This document shows positions 1 through 10,827 of a stretch of 64,000 nt of DNA, piece after piece. A program made the position numbers and the translations under genes. Within the stretch, counting starts at the first letter, position 1; every line of letters starts with the position of its first letter. Source of the DNA: Pseudeuparius sepicola (lineage: Eukaryota; Arthropoda; Insecta; Coleoptera; Anthribidae); NCBI GenBank assembly GCA_963920635.1, contig OY987298.1, positions 62,105,949 to 62,169,948 of the forward strand, written 5' to 3'. Below the pieces are notes generated by a model, which had not been told where the DNA came from, did no database searches, and saw only the letters and a program-made list of their open reading frames with translations.

Positions 1-250
1 TGGCGTTCCAAAAATTCATTTCATCGCGTGGGGTAGGATTGGCCCCGTTGGCGAAGCACATCTCTGAAGTCTGTTTCATGATATTGCCACAAATGGTCGT
101 CCACTTCATGACTGTGTTTTCTATGTTGGCTTTTAGGGTTAAATTAATTTCCTCTCCTTCGCTCATTTCGAAAGATTGACAGGCATCGTAGATAGCAGAC
201 ATGCCTTGCGGCATTGGTAGGATAACTTGGCTTTTCATAGCTCCTCGAAT
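1..250 (-). CDS. Axonemal dynein heavy chain, exon 3 (partial, runs off window)
   Basis: Read on the minus strand from 250, this continues the dynein heavy chain of the two upstream exons. The acceptor is a TTCCAG just above 250, and the frame joins exon 2 in phase 0. The translation contains ILPMPQGM, then an acidic stretch, TVMKWTTICGNIMKQ, and NPTPRDEMNFWN near the window edge. In beta-type axonemal heavy chains (DNAH9/11/17 class) the same order appears in the N-terminal tail: a LLPLP-like turn, a segment ending in KW, then NPxPxxExxFW. The tail assembles the heavy chain with intermediate chains on the outer arm of cilia or sperm flagella. The frame is open to base 1, so the gene continues outside the window. 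No frameshift is seen. Confidence 0.85.
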   Translation of the reverse strand, partial: MRGAMKSQVILPMPQGMSAIYDACQSFEMSEGEEINLTLKANIENTVMKWTTICGNIMKQTSEMCFANGANPTPRDEMNFWNA

Positions 251-1037
251 CTGGAATTGTTGTGCAGAGTAGCAAGAAGAATAATTCCTCAGAAAGATTA
301 ACGATTACAAATAAAGAGGGAGAAAGATGTTTTTGTGACATAGCAGGTAAAGGACAAACAGTTGAAAAACTGCACTCCAGTCGGGAATCTACTGGGCCGT
401 ACGCACTTAGCCAACAAAGCTACCGGAGCATGCGGATTCCATCGGCTAAGTGGTATATGTTCCAACTGCCTATTACTGAGTAGCGGTGAGATGTAGGAAA
501 CTCAGTCACAAAAACATATTGATTTTTACATTTTCGAAAATGCAGAAAATGCGTTTAGACTGAAATATCGTATTCGGAATATATTTAATTGCGAACAAGT
601 TTTCTGAGAAACTTTACACTTTGTCACATAAATATCGAAAATGCTAAAAATGGAAAAAGATCAAAGTGACACGGTACAGTTTTTAGTTCCCATCAACTTT
701 CTCTAATAAAATTTCTCGGTATCTTGGACAAGAAAAATGTAACGAAAAAATATATATATTAAATATTTACAAAATCTCACTTCTTAGACAAAGTGATAAT
801 TTGTAACCTCATTTAGAAACAGTTTCTAAATGCCTTTATTTTGACACCAAGATAATAAAATGTAATTAGTTTATTTTTTTGTACATTTGGAAAAGCCTCA
901 ATATTATAATCACGCATAAAGATCTTAGTAGTAAAAATCCAATCATAGACTGTAAGATAAAGACAATATCTTGAAAACTCATAAAATAAAAAATATAAAA
1001 AAATAAATAATGTACAATCGATGCCTAATGTATTTAC
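251..1037 (-). other. Dynein intron 2 (787 bp) with a SINE-like insert
   Basis: GT (1036-1037) and AG (251-252) bound this intron on the minus strand. About 361-505 is a degraded tRNA-derived repeat in reverse orientation, related to copies at 15.8-16.5 kb. The remainder (505-1037) is AT-rich and I see nothing else in it. Confidence 0.7.
361..505 (-). repeat. tRNA-derived SINE-like repeat, degraded copy
   Basis: Reverse-complemented, this reads CATCTCACCGCTACT, then a spacer with TTAGCCGATGGAA, a tRNA-like head (GGTAGCTTTGTTGGCTAAG) and a tail GACTGGAGTGCAG. The same order occurs at 16385-16545 in forward orientation. The A-box-like part is mutated. Confidence 0.55.
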
Positions 1038-1379
1038 CTGATCAACAGTGCTTTTGAAGGACCTCACATGAGACACAACATCTTGAGCCACAACTTTTGG
1101 CCATCCCTTTTGGTTTCCAGGATTTGACAGCAAAGGAACAAACACTCCCTCCATGAGAACCCCAAGTTCATCGATAGGTTTCCCCGCCATATCACCAAAA
1201 GTTACTACAGATCTAAAGTTTTCCATTGTCACCTCCTCCTCTTTTTTCTTGACGAAGTATGTAAATTTTTGTTTTATCAGTCCAGAAAATTGTCGCAGGG
1301 GTGTCAATAACCCTGTTGTAGGTATGGTCAATATTAGCATTCTTTCTTCTGGTTTATTTAAAAAGTTCAAAATCATTTT
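1038..1379 (-). CDS. Axonemal dynein heavy chain, exon 2
   Basis: This 342-bp exon encodes 114 residues in phase 0 at both ends. The acceptor is TGTTTTTAG before 1379 and the donor is CAG|GTAAAT at 1038. The product contains RMLILTIPTTGLL, LIKQKFTYFVKKKEEEV, MENFRSVVTFGDM and NQKGWPKVVAQDVVSHV. These match the N-terminal stem of beta-type outer-arm dynein heavy chains, where a FR..V..GD segment precedes an NW/GWP..v..DV..H helix. An in-frame reading continues past the donor into the intron (VNTLG...), but the family alignment stops at DQ, which supports the splice. Identification to the DNAH9/11/17 branch is by recognition. The exact paralogue is not established. Confidence 0.88.
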
Positions 1380-2020
1380 CTAAAAACAGAATTAAGGGAA
1401 GTAGATATAGTACTAGATACAACTTTTACGTTGGCATTTTCCAGTTACGTAAATGGTGATTAATGTATCATGGGAGTAATTCACTCAAAACTCAAAATAG
1501 GCTAAGCAGGTTTAGAAAATATTTTGGGTGCTCTAGGCATTACGACGCCTTTAATTAATTTTCCTCGACTCATACAATATCGTAGTGTTTGTTTCAATAT
1601 AATATAGGTAGACCAGGAGTTAGTGACAGATTTTTAGTCAGTATAGGTGTGCCTTTCAGAGGGCATTAAGATGCGTACCTATATTCTTATGATAATAGAG
1701 TATGAATCAGAAAGTCGTCATGGTTCTTCATATGGAAAAAAGTGGGTCTTCATTTGTTCACAAACTACGCGTTATGCTATGATTTTGGTCAGGCTGCTCC
1801 TTAATGACAGCTGCCAAATAATGGACTTCAACTTGTATGCATGGTATTTAAATTTATTACTATAGGTGAAATAATTATAATTGTTGTAGTTAATTTATTC
1901 CTAAGAAGTTTGGTTGCTCAATTATGCCTACCTAAGCACTGAATAACTGAATTATTTTCAGTTGTTAAATTCTATTCCTAAATACAATCTGTCACTAACT
2001 ACCGGTCTACTTAATAGGTA

Positions 2021-2248
2021 CACTTCCCCCAAAAATTAACGCACCACCAAAAAATACCCAAAAGTTTGAGACACCCGGTATTTATAAAAAAAAGGTTTCT
2101 ATGCAAATACAGTTAGTACACCAACGTTCTGGAAGAGACAACCTATCATTAAAAAAAAATCGTCCAAATCGGACTATTGGTTTTGACAAAAATTTACTTT
2201 AAACTTTTGGGTATTTTTTGGGTGGTGCGTTAATTTTTGGGGGAAGTG
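2021..2248. mobile_element. Foldback MITE, CACTTCCCCCAAAAATTAAC family, copy 1
   Basis: Terminal inverted repeats begin CACTTCCCCCAAAAATTAAC and end with the complement GTTAATTTTTGGGGGAAGTG. TA flanks both sides (2019-2020, 2249-2250), as expected for a Tc1/mariner-type insertion. The 228 bp have no coding capacity. A 232-bp sister lies at 58009-58240 in the opposite orientation. Confidence 0.85.
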
Positions 2249-3669
2249 TAGTATTTATAGGACCTTTTTTACAGGGTGGCTCACTCAAAATATCCCGGCT
2301 ATTCTTCGACAGTTCTGCAGGCAGCCTTCTTTTGTCATTTAAACTTCGGCAAATATGCATTTAAAAATGTACAGTAGGTACTATTATGCGCATAAATATA
2401 AAATATTTTGCCAATAATATGCACAAAAATTTTGATAATCCGCAAAAAACACAATTTTTATACACTTTATTTAATTGATAATAATAATACATGCTTCATC
2501 ATATCATTATTTTCACAATTAAATCTTTAAACTAAAATTTCTATAATAAACTTATCAAAATAAAAGAACTTAAACTACACAATTAAACCCTTAAACTAAA
2601 ACAATAAATTATTAAATATGCTTCAAAATTTTCATACATAAAATAGGTATATATATTTATAGATGGAAAAACTGGACTCGACATCAACGGCAACGGCATC
2701 GACGGCAATTTTTCAAATTCAAATTTCAAAAAACTGTAACTTGCATAAAATATGCAAAATATGTCAAATATGCCATCGCGTCGTTCTTGGGCACCATGTG
2801 TAATGGCGCAGCCCAGCTGCTTGGATAAGATTTGTATAAATAACTCCAGCCTAGTCTTTAGTAATTTATATATGATTGTAGGTACTTAGATAAGACGTGA
2901 AACCATGATCTAATTAGGGGAAAAAGAAAACATCATGACTTGCAGCCGTTTTCGAAAAAAGCATGACCGAAAATTGAGTGTTTATTCCCTCTTAAATGCT
3001 AGCCCCCCCCCCCCGCCCCCTCCCCTTCCATTGATGTAAGAGCAGGTATGGACTCCTAAATTAATAATATTAATATTAATAAAGTTGAATCGGTAGTTTC
3101 ATACGGCCAATTTTGCAATTATTGTATCTAAATAAAGTAAAAAGCCTATACAGAAAGACCGAAAACGAATTAACACAATTACGTATTATATAAAAAAATA
3201 TGTAAAACATATTCATTCTTCATTCAAGCCCCTCTTGACAAAATCCTGGCACTGCCACTGCTTACTATGTTATTGCTTTTTACTCAACGATTAATGATTT
3301 ATCATGGGAACCCCATTTTTATCGTAACTGCTGCGTTCTCTATGTAAGAGGTAGGGTAATTTACATATTTTTATAGATATCAAAATTTTATATCATTTTA
3401 ATAGTGGTGAGCAAATTTCAAAAATATATAGGTTGTTCCATTCAAAAGAACATATGTTTGGTTTATTACAGTTTTGTGCAATATCCTGTATAAAATTTTG
3501 TAAAAACACAATTCGGTGTAAACAACATTTTTTATAAAGCAAGAAACGAACTTTATACATAGGTGAATCTGTACGATGAATTTTCGCGAGGTAGAAGCCA
3601 AGATCATGATATTCGATGATCTTTGATAAAAGTCAGATTTACAAGTTGTTGTGGAGGGGAGATACCTAC

Positions 3670-4105
3670 TAGTCCTCGGCCCATGCCTACACAAATTATT
3701 TTTTTTATGCCTCACCGTTGAGACTTTGTATGTGTTATTTATGTCCACTTGGGCAATTTCCCTTTCAAACTTTAAGGGCGTCTGACAATGCAATTTCCCG
3801 AAATTTTTTGTCGGCCAAGGTTACCGTTTGATTTTTAATATTTTTATTAAATGATCCTGCACAAATTAGCTGTGACACCGACATGGAAAAGTTATTTCGT
3901 CATAAAATTTCACAGCTAATTTTTAAAAGCTGATTTTTTCAGGATAGTTTAATAAAACAATTTAAAATCAAGTGGTAACCTTGTCCGACAAAAATTTTCG
4001 GGAAGTTCCGTTCTTAGAAGCCCTTAAAAGCTTGAAAGGGTCTCAAAAAAATACAAAGTCTCAACGGTGAGGTAATAAAATTGTGTAGGCATGGGCCCGA
4101 GGACT
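3670..4105. repeat. 436-bp palindrome
   Basis: The arm TAGTCCTCGGCCCATGCCTA is mirrored by TAGGCATGGGCCCGAGGACTA at the right end. A second matched block (CTCACCGTTGAGACTTTG / CAAAGTCTCAACGGTGAG) follows inward. It is probably a MITE. The boundaries and target duplication are not clear. Confidence 0.65.
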
Positions 4106-4362
4106 ATGCCTCTATTTTTCTAAAATGTGCCTCTATATTATTGTTCCCGGTCCTATTTGCACCATGCATAAACATGATCTCACAAAAATCCTTATTATTG
4201 TATACGGTATATCGATGTGCGACCTAGATATTTAGTTATTGCCAAGTAAATACCAGCTCATTTTGGGAAATGTGGCGATAGACAGTGACCACGTTATGAA
4301 CTTACCACCGTAGTAAAATCTTTATTTGCTGACCATTTTTTGGGCCGAGGAGGTTGGTTAAA

Positions 4363-4392
4363 GACCGAGGCAACGCGAGCGTTGCCTCGGTC
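4363..4392. repeat. Perfect GC-rich hairpin
   Basis: GACCGAGGCAACGC and its complement surround a two-base loop in AT-rich DNA. Related GAGGCAACG words occur near 18950 inside a larger palindrome. It looks like the tip of a transposon hairpin, not a transcription terminator. Confidence 0.5.
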
Positions 4393-4647
4393 ATTAAAAG
4401 TGCCTCCGAGACCAAAAAAGAGCTTACGCATCGTGCAATGTATTACATTTTTCCTGCTACCGACAATTTCAGGTTATAGGTACCCACTTTGAATAAAGCT
4501 CTAAATACATATGGAGAGATTGCGAGTAATAATGATCTTCAAGATAACCTTTGTTCAATTACTAAAAATGATGATGATCAGTGATAAATGTAAGAGGCAG
4601 AATGCAGCGATAATAAAAAATAAATAAAAAATGTTAAGCTTTGTGTG

Positions 4648-4722
4648 GGATTTGAACCCTGGATCAACGAATTACTAATCGCGTACTCTCACCCTACCGG
4701 TAGCGAGGTACCCCCGCCAAAT
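4648..4722 (-). repeat. tRNA-like sequence (SINE head or tRNA pseudogene)
   Basis: The reverse complement contains GGGTTCAAATCCC, a good B-box/T-arm, preceded by TACCGGTAGGGTGAGAG, an A-box-like stretch. The acceptor stem does not pair, so it is not a functional tRNA. Confidence 0.45.
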
Positions 4723-5628
4723 CTGGTCTATTATGCTGCTCCTATTTGAGGCCAGAAAAACATTGATATTATTAATTTTTCTTTGATATTATTCGTGTTC
4801 TTTATGATCAAAACCAGTTTTTAAAACGATTGTTGTGAAACCTATTCAAATTGACGCAAGATTCGCGTTGCTACATATATTTTATTAATAGTTTTAAGGT
4901 CCTTGCTGCGTAAGGGTTGCTAAGCAATACTTTTTGTACCAAGCAACCACTTTCGCAGCTAGAAACCAAAATAACAGGGCATCTCGAACATTTGACTTTC
5001 TCTTTCGGGCCTGTTGACGAGTATGTAAAGTGTACTTACGGGGGAGGAAGCAGGAAAACGTTTTTATTAGGTAGGTATTCAAAATGTGTAATGTGTATGT
5101 ATGAGAGTGGATTGAATATGATGCCTATATGGCACGACAAGGGTTGAGCATGACGAAGTAGGAGAAGTGCTTAATCGTTCGAGGGCGATATGTACATTCC
5201 ACACAGTGTATTTTTTCCACATGTACCTAATAGCTGCTAAATGAATATTTTGATAAACGGTGAAAATAATTTGGCAGATTACATTAAATTAAATATTATT
5301 ACTAAATAAAATTCAAGGGTTGGTTTACTTTGCAACATGTAACATGCGCCGGGGAAAGCTTAACTGTGATTGCTTGATTTCAAACTCTATACCTAGGGTG
5401 GATATGAAATTGTGTCCCTTCATTTGACTGGAATTGACCACTTTTCCATTCTGTAGACTGTGAAGAAAGCCACAAGTACGTATCCATGTGGAAGTATAAA
5501 AACTGTATTTTTGACTGTAATCATGGCCAACCACGACCACTTTCACCAAATTCTTATTTTGGATCAATCAAAACCTATTCAAATTTTCATCTTTCTAAAA
5601 TGCGAGAAAAAAATATTGAACCATTTAA

Positions 5629-5703
5629 TTTTTAATTGGGTTTTTCGCCACCAAACTGATCGAAAGACAACTTTTTCGATCAGTTTGGTGGCGAAAATCC
5701 CAA
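5629..5703. mobile_element. Mini-hairpin, internal-deletion form of the 7069-7456 element
   Basis: AATTGGGTTTTTCGCCACCA, then AACT and a short loop, then the complementary arm TGGTGGCGAAAATCCCAATA. The outer arms match those of the 388-bp palindrome at 7069-7456. An AAT microsatellite follows at 5702-5725. Confidence 0.7.
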
Positions 5704-6004
5704 TAATAATAATAATAATAATAATTCTCACCCTCACAATACTTCAAACTAGGAGTACCCCAGAAGCAACCACATGCTTGTGCGGTAAAGATTAAATGGA
5801 TCTATTTGCGCCACAAATAAATTTTAGAAAAAATATTGAACTTTTAGAAATATTAATTAATTCAAATTGATAAAACTTAACTTATATATAGCACCAATTT
5901 ATTGTTCTAACATTAAAAAACAATAAGAAATTCATATAATCAAATAAATACAGGGTGATTCAGTCATGATGTAAAAAATTTCAACACACAGTGGGGGACG
6001 TCTG

Positions 6005-6850
6005 CAGTGTGGTTCACTTCAAGTCGAGACAATTCATTATTTTTTTACGGGTTAACCGATTTTCAAAAACTTTTATTTAAAAATATAGTGCTCCGAAAGA
6101 TCTACATTTTGACAGTAATTTTTTTCAGATTCGTCTTTTCCATTACCTACTACGATCAAAATTATACCCCCAAAAACTGCAAAAGTGCATTAGGCATTTC
6201 TTTAGGGAAAAAAATGAATAGCACAGTCGCATTGGCCATACCCGCAAACCACACATACCATGTTTCACAGTCATAGCTTATACAGGGCGTTCAGAAAATA
6301 GCTTCAGACATATATGGCGGAAATACGGTTTTTCGAAGTACCCTGTACAAACACCGAGAGATATTTTAAAATTATTTCTTTGCAGTTTGATTAGGGCTCA
6401 CATAAGCCATCAATTCCCACGATTTCATGGCCCTGCCTTATACAGCAATAAAAATGCAAAACTCGGAAATAATCGTTTTTCTCTTGGTGTTTTTTTTACA
6501 TTTTTTCTACATTTTTAACTTATGCCTATTAAAAACATAAACAATGTTTGAAGCTATTTTGTGAACGTCCTGTATAAGCTATGACCGTGAAACTTGGTAT
6601 GTATGGTTTTTGGGAATGGCCAATACGACTGTGCTAATCATTTAATTCCTAAAAAAAAATGCCTAATGTACTTTTGCAGTTTTTGGGGGTATAATTTTGA
6701 TCGTAGTAGGTCATGGAAAGGACGAATCTGAAAAAAATTAGTGTCAAAATGTAGATCTTTCGAAGCACCATATTTTTAAAAAAAGTTTTTGAAAATCGGT
6801 TAACCCGTAAAAAAATAATGATTTGTCTCGGCTTGAAGTGAAACACACTG
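6005..6850. mobile_element. Foldback MITE, CAGTGTGTTTCACTTCAAG family
   Basis: The left arm (CAGTGTGGTTCACTTCAAG) and the right arm (CTTGAAGTGAAACACACTG followed by TA) are complementary over roughly 300 bp, including GATCTACATTTTGACA and its mirror. The open frames at 6007 (+) and 6649 (-) are mirror images of one arm, not genes. A half-copy lies at about 19515-19832. A CAGGGTGATTCAGTC end at 5952 sits just outside. Confidence 0.75.
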
Positions 6851-7068
6851 TATATTTTTTCTTATTTTAAAACACCGAAAATCCATAGAGGTAGATTAGG
6901 TCTATTAAGTATAGGTTCTTCTAAAGACATTCTGCATTACCAAACGCAGAGCAAATTTTTCTTGCAATAGACCCAGGTGTTACTAGGATTAAAAGATTTT
7001 AATAATAACAAACAACATACCTTTGTTCTAAATATTTTCTAAAATTTGTTTGTGGCGTAAACAGATCC

Positions 7069-7456
7069 ATTGAATTTTAATTGGGTTTTTCGCCACCAAA
7101 CTGGTTAAAAGACAACTTTTTCAAGTTACCTGGAAAATTAATAAATTCTTAACAGTAAATGAACTAAACTTTGAACTTGTAAGTCAAAAAATATCTTCAA
7201 CAAATTTGTTTCCTGAGCTTTCGGAGAATAGATCTTCCTCCTTTCTCAAAGATCATGTCACGTCAAAGTGTCACTTTGAGAAAGGAGGAAAATCTATTCT
7301 CCGAAAGCTCAGGAAACAAATTTGTTGAAGATATTTTTTGAGTTACAAGTTAAAAGTTTAGTTCATTTACTGTTAAGAATTTATTAATTTTCCAGGCAAC
7401 TTGAAAAAGTTGTTTTTTAACCAGTTTGGTGGCGAAAAACCCAATTAAAATTCAAT
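7069..7456. mobile_element. 388-bp near-perfect palindrome
   Basis: ATTGAATTTTAATTGGG at the left and CCCAATTAAAATTCAAT at the right bound arms that pair almost throughout. The hairpin turn is near 7255-7270. Flanks near 5790-5840 and 7026-7070 are themselves inverted copies, so it sits inside a wider inverted repeat. Confidence 0.75.
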
Positions 7457-7526
7457 GAATAACAAACAACGTTTCGCCTTTCATTTCAAATGCATTTTCA
7501 AGGCTGAAATTTGTTTAAAAATTATA

Positions 7527-8034
7527 GACGGTGTCCCATTTGTGCCTCAAAAAATCCGTGTGCGAACACCTCGTGCTAAAAAAAATTAGTTTGTCATATA
7601 CAATTTTTCTCTTAGAGGCTTGTTGACTGAAATACAGGGTGTTGAATTTCTTTGTATTTTAGTTGTTGAATTATACCTATATATCTCAAAATAATCAAAC
7701 TGCTGAGCTCAAATATATACTGCTGTATTTTTGGAGAGAGAAAGATTCTAATTTCTACGCGCCACTGTGCTGTTTTTGATCGTGCATTATTTACTTATAA
7801 CTTTTGAAGATATCTTTTTGCAACAAAAATGTACTCTTGCTTCATAATAATAAAAGCAACCGTTCGCATTGAAATTAGCAAAATGTGCCTCAAAACTCCT
7901 GTTAACTCCAACCGTTGAGTAAGGAATAATACTCAACGCTCCAACATAAAATTTTCAACTACCGCTTTTAAATATTACAGATCAACTGTACTCAAAATTA
8001 AGACAAATAACAAATGGCGTAAATGGGACACCCT
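7527..8034. mobile_element. CAGGGTG-type MITE
   Basis: The right end (GGCGTAAATGGGACACCCTG then TA) is mirrored by GACGGTGTCCCATTTGTGCC on the left. A further CAGGGTGTTGAATTTC end at about 7634 lies within. No coding remnant is recognised. Confidence 0.55.
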
Positions 8035-9216
8035 GTATAATTACATTTCAGAATAGATGCGAACATAACTATTGTTAACAATATAAATATTTTATTCTTT
8101 AAGTAACCTGAACTTTTTAAAAATGTGACCAAAAAACTGTAACAAAACTTATTGTCTTCACTGTCGATAAGTCGTAAGACCGCAACTATTTTGAAATATA
8201 TTTAAACATGTTATATATACTTTAAATGCTTTAAATGAAGGGCGAAAAGTCCGTTGTTATATTATTTTTTATCGATGCCGACTGGGTATTTAATAGGTTT
8301 GAGAAAACTTCCCCTGCGGTAAGGAAAACTGAAAAGCGAGTACTCTGTAGGTAAAGACTGGTCTGCCATTAAAGCGACGACGGAACCTAGCTTCTAGGGT
8401 TTTTAAGTTATCATCTTGATTTGTGGTACGATGGTGTGAAGCGACAAAAGCCATATCTTAAAAATAGTTTTGCTTTCCGGCGATCACCTGATTCGGAGTA
8501 GTTAAATAAAGTGACTTTTTTAAATGGAACACCCGACATATTATATGTATATCTATTTTTTAGATAGGCCTTAGCACGGCGAATCCATAGATGTAAAGTT
8601 TGGGGAACCTTTGGTCAGAACATTCGGAGGAAGGCTAGTTTAAACGCAAAAACAGTTCTTAGTTTGGTTGCTCTTACACCCTGTATAAAGAAAGATAACG
8701 AAAGGTTATCTTTAGGTACTAAAAAGATCGTAGTCAGCGCTCCTTTTAGTACATTTGTACTAGATTTAGTACAATACATCAAAAAACTTGTACGTCAGTA
8801 CACCATTATCATTTTTAGTACAATATGATACGACATCAAAGTTTTTGACCCACTTATATGAAATTATACGCGACGAAATGAAATCCTAACTGGACTACGT
8901 CCGACCTTGTACTATTGTCAAGCTAATGTCTAATTTAAAAAAATGTAACTTAAAAAGATAATCTACGGTAGATAACGTTGAGAACAGCCATCAAAACTTG
9001 CTTATTGTCAATGGAAACCGAGACCGAGTATTATAGAAAACTTAGTACAATTGTATACATTTTAGTACAATTCTCCAACAGATAGAAGTACGTTTTCTCT
9101 TTGCCTAGGAGCAGCACTGATCGTAGTATGAATATAGGTAAGTAAGTAGGTACCATTGTTTTCGTATGGGCAAGTTATTCATCCAAAGGTAGTTCCATTC
9201 TCTAAAATCCATGAAA

Positions 9217-9345
9217 CGCTAGTAGTGATGTGTTCATAAAAAATTTATTTAATTAACGTAGGTACGGCCAATATGAATTATATATGAGTAGGTAGATATT
9301 TTTTGTTATGGATTTTGTAATGAATGAGCACACATCACTACTAGC
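9217..9345. repeat. Short inverted repeat, CGCTAGTAGTGATGTGT
   Basis: CGCTAGTAGTGATGTGT near 9217 and ACACATCACTACTAGCG near 9330 are exact complements around an AT-rich centre. It is probably a small MITE. Confidence 0.55.
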
Positions 9346-9410
9346 GTCATCTGGACTTTACTGAATGTAATTAGCTTCAGTTGAATAACTTGTTCAAACA
9401 GGAACAATGT

Positions 9411-10107
9411 AGGTAGATATCTCAGAGAAATAACCAAGGATAGAGGGAGTAAGAACAAAAAGTAAACAGAGCCAACATCTTTTTGAGTGATGCCACGTAC
9501 TCCATTGTTTACAGCATTTCATTTCAAAATAGAAGGATTTAATAATGGGATTAAATAAAGGCACACATCCCATAACGCTAAAATTAACAAATGTAGTTAT
9601 TAATTTCTTGTACCTATGTAACAATTTTAAACTAAAACTAAATTGCGCTGTTATTATAGTACCTAGCACCTAGCTAATTATCACTTTAATAAAATCGTCA
9701 CAGATACCTCAAACCGCCCAACATGGCAACGCCGCCGTTGCTGCCGCGGGCGCCGCGTTCGTTAACTCGGCCGTATTTGTTTTGTGTTTGCCCAGCAAGT
9801 CAAGTTTTCCGATTGTTTACGTATGCGTTTTTCGTGTTTTCAATTGTTTTTCTGTTAATTTATAGGCTATTTATTAGTATTTAGGATATAGTGACAGATT
9901 TTGTATACAATGGGACGCAGAAAGTGTGTGGTGTGTGGCCAAATTGATATTTATCAGAATATAACCTACCTCAGGTAAACGTTGTACACACGGGCCTAAT
10001 GTTTGTTTACTTCGGTAAATTTACATAAGATGTTGGTTGACTACAAACGTGTGTATTTTGATGCTGTTGCTCCCTCTACTTTTGGTTATTTCTTCGAGGT
10101 AGATACT
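9411..10107. mobile_element. Foldback element carrying a promoter-like block and short exon, copy A
   Basis: Ends: TCTCAGAGAAATAACCAAGG with GATAGAGGGAG on the left, and CTCCCTCTACTTTTGGTTAT on the right. Inside are a GC-rich block (about 9700-9770, with GCCGCGGGCGCCGCG) and a short open exon at 9910-9974. A second copy in inverted orientation lies at 51893-52569. The open frame at 9394-9669 (-) is part of the repeat. Confidence 0.6.
9910..9974 (+). CDS. Candidate first exon with CxxC start (zinc-finger-like)
   Basis: The 21-residue reading begins MGRRKCVVCGQIDIYQNI and ends CTCAG|GTAAAC, a fair splice donor. A Met followed closely by CxxC is how THAP-type C2CH fingers often begin. THAP domains are known at the N-terminus of P-element-like transposases and of many domesticated genes, but the rest of the finger is not in this exon and I cannot find a partner exon. 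In the second copy (52023-52087, minus) the same 65 bp has lost the second Cys and gained a stop. Either it is the 5' exon of the transposon's own gene or a captured host exon. Confidence 0.3.
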
Positions 10108-10420
10108 ATTCTTGTCTATCTACTAACGAAAGTTATTCAATCACTTGTTAGTATGGGGAATTCAAGCACAGAAATGTTTCATTGGTTATTTTCTATCTGA
10201 GTACTCCAACGTCTCTGGGGCTTTTTTACCTACTAACTTACTAATGGTTAGTCAGTAGACAAAGCGTTGAAGACGTTGTAGTACTCATGACGAAATTAAT
10301 CAACAAAACATATATCTGGCTGACTGCGCCCCCTGTTTTTGCACTCCCTATACTAGCCAGTTGTTGGATAACTTTTGTTAGATAGACAAGGACACCAGTA
10401 TATTGTAGTTTCATTTCCTG
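10108..10420. repeat. Inverted repeat beside copy A
   Basis: TTGTCTATCTACTAACGAAA near 10110 is mirrored by CTTTTGTTAGATAGACAAG near 10375. TTAGTATGGGGA is likewise mirrored by CCCTATACTA. It is a short degraded element. Nothing else is seen up to exon 1. Confidence 0.4.
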
Positions 10421-10683
10421 ATATTAAAGTTATCTCATTTGTCTACATTATAAAGGGTAATACCCATTGCAAAATCGCATTCTTCTCAGAAACAAACATC
10501 CAATAGACCGTTCTCATATTCTAAGCATCAATCGATAGAGCAAAAAAGCGTTCTTAAATTGTATAAGGATTCGATTTCACCGTAGAGTAACGTTACCACC
10601 AACGAACCGACCATCGCAGCGTGATAGATTTCACTCGTCCAGTGAAAACTGGTTACATCAAGAAGATCCCTTTCCCTACTCAC

Positions 10684-10827
10684 CCTATTCTCCTCTATGA
10701 CAATCATCTTGTTCCACTTCTCCTGCTTCATCCTGTACGACTTGATGAGGTAGCTGCAGATGAACTCGAGCCGCTCGTCCTCCCCCTCCTCCTCGCCGCC
10801 CTCCTTCTTCTTCTTGTCATCGGCCAT
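10684..10827 (-). CDS. Axonemal dynein heavy chain, exon 1 (start codon)
   Basis: This 144-bp exon encodes 48 residues: a Lys/Glu-rich leader (MADDKKKKEGGEEEGEDE) followed by RLEFICSYLIKSYRM and KQEKWNKM. The start is well supported: GCCGCCATGG surrounds the ATG, and an in-frame TAG lies nine bases upstream. The exon ends at AGG|GTGAGT in phase 0. R-L-(x)4-Y-(x)11-W is the first conserved element of beta-class axonemal heavy chains, and continuing into exon 2 (KMILNFLNKPEERMLIL) gives the expected spacing. The protein would be a roughly 4,400-residue motor of ciliary or sperm outer arms, so expression is probably limited to sensory cilia and testis. Confidence 0.88.

Larger units (their letters stand above)
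1380..10683 (-). other. Dynein intron 1 (about 9.3 kb), transposon-rich
   Basis: This intron joins exon 1 (donor AGG|GTGAGT, just below 10684) to exon 2 in phase 0. It holds at least seven inverted-repeat elements, listed separately. Stretches where I see nothing recognisable are 1380-2020, 2249-3669 (apart from a poly-C run near 3002-3025), 4106-4360, 4730-5628, 8035-9216 and parts of 10108-10683. Confidence 0.75.

Noticed and set aside
4648..4722. Possible tRNA gene
   Set aside because: B box present but no pairing acceptor stem or proper D arm. Treated as tRNA-derived repeat.
6007..6846. Two similar short frames (6007-6276 plus, 6649-6846 minus)
   Set aside because: They are the two arms of one palindromic MITE and not a gene pair.
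9394..9669. Minus frame (ending YFSEISTYIVPV) similar to one at 52408-52701
   Set aside because: Both are the same repeat DNA read in the foldback elements. Substitutions change residues freely and one copy shifts frame.
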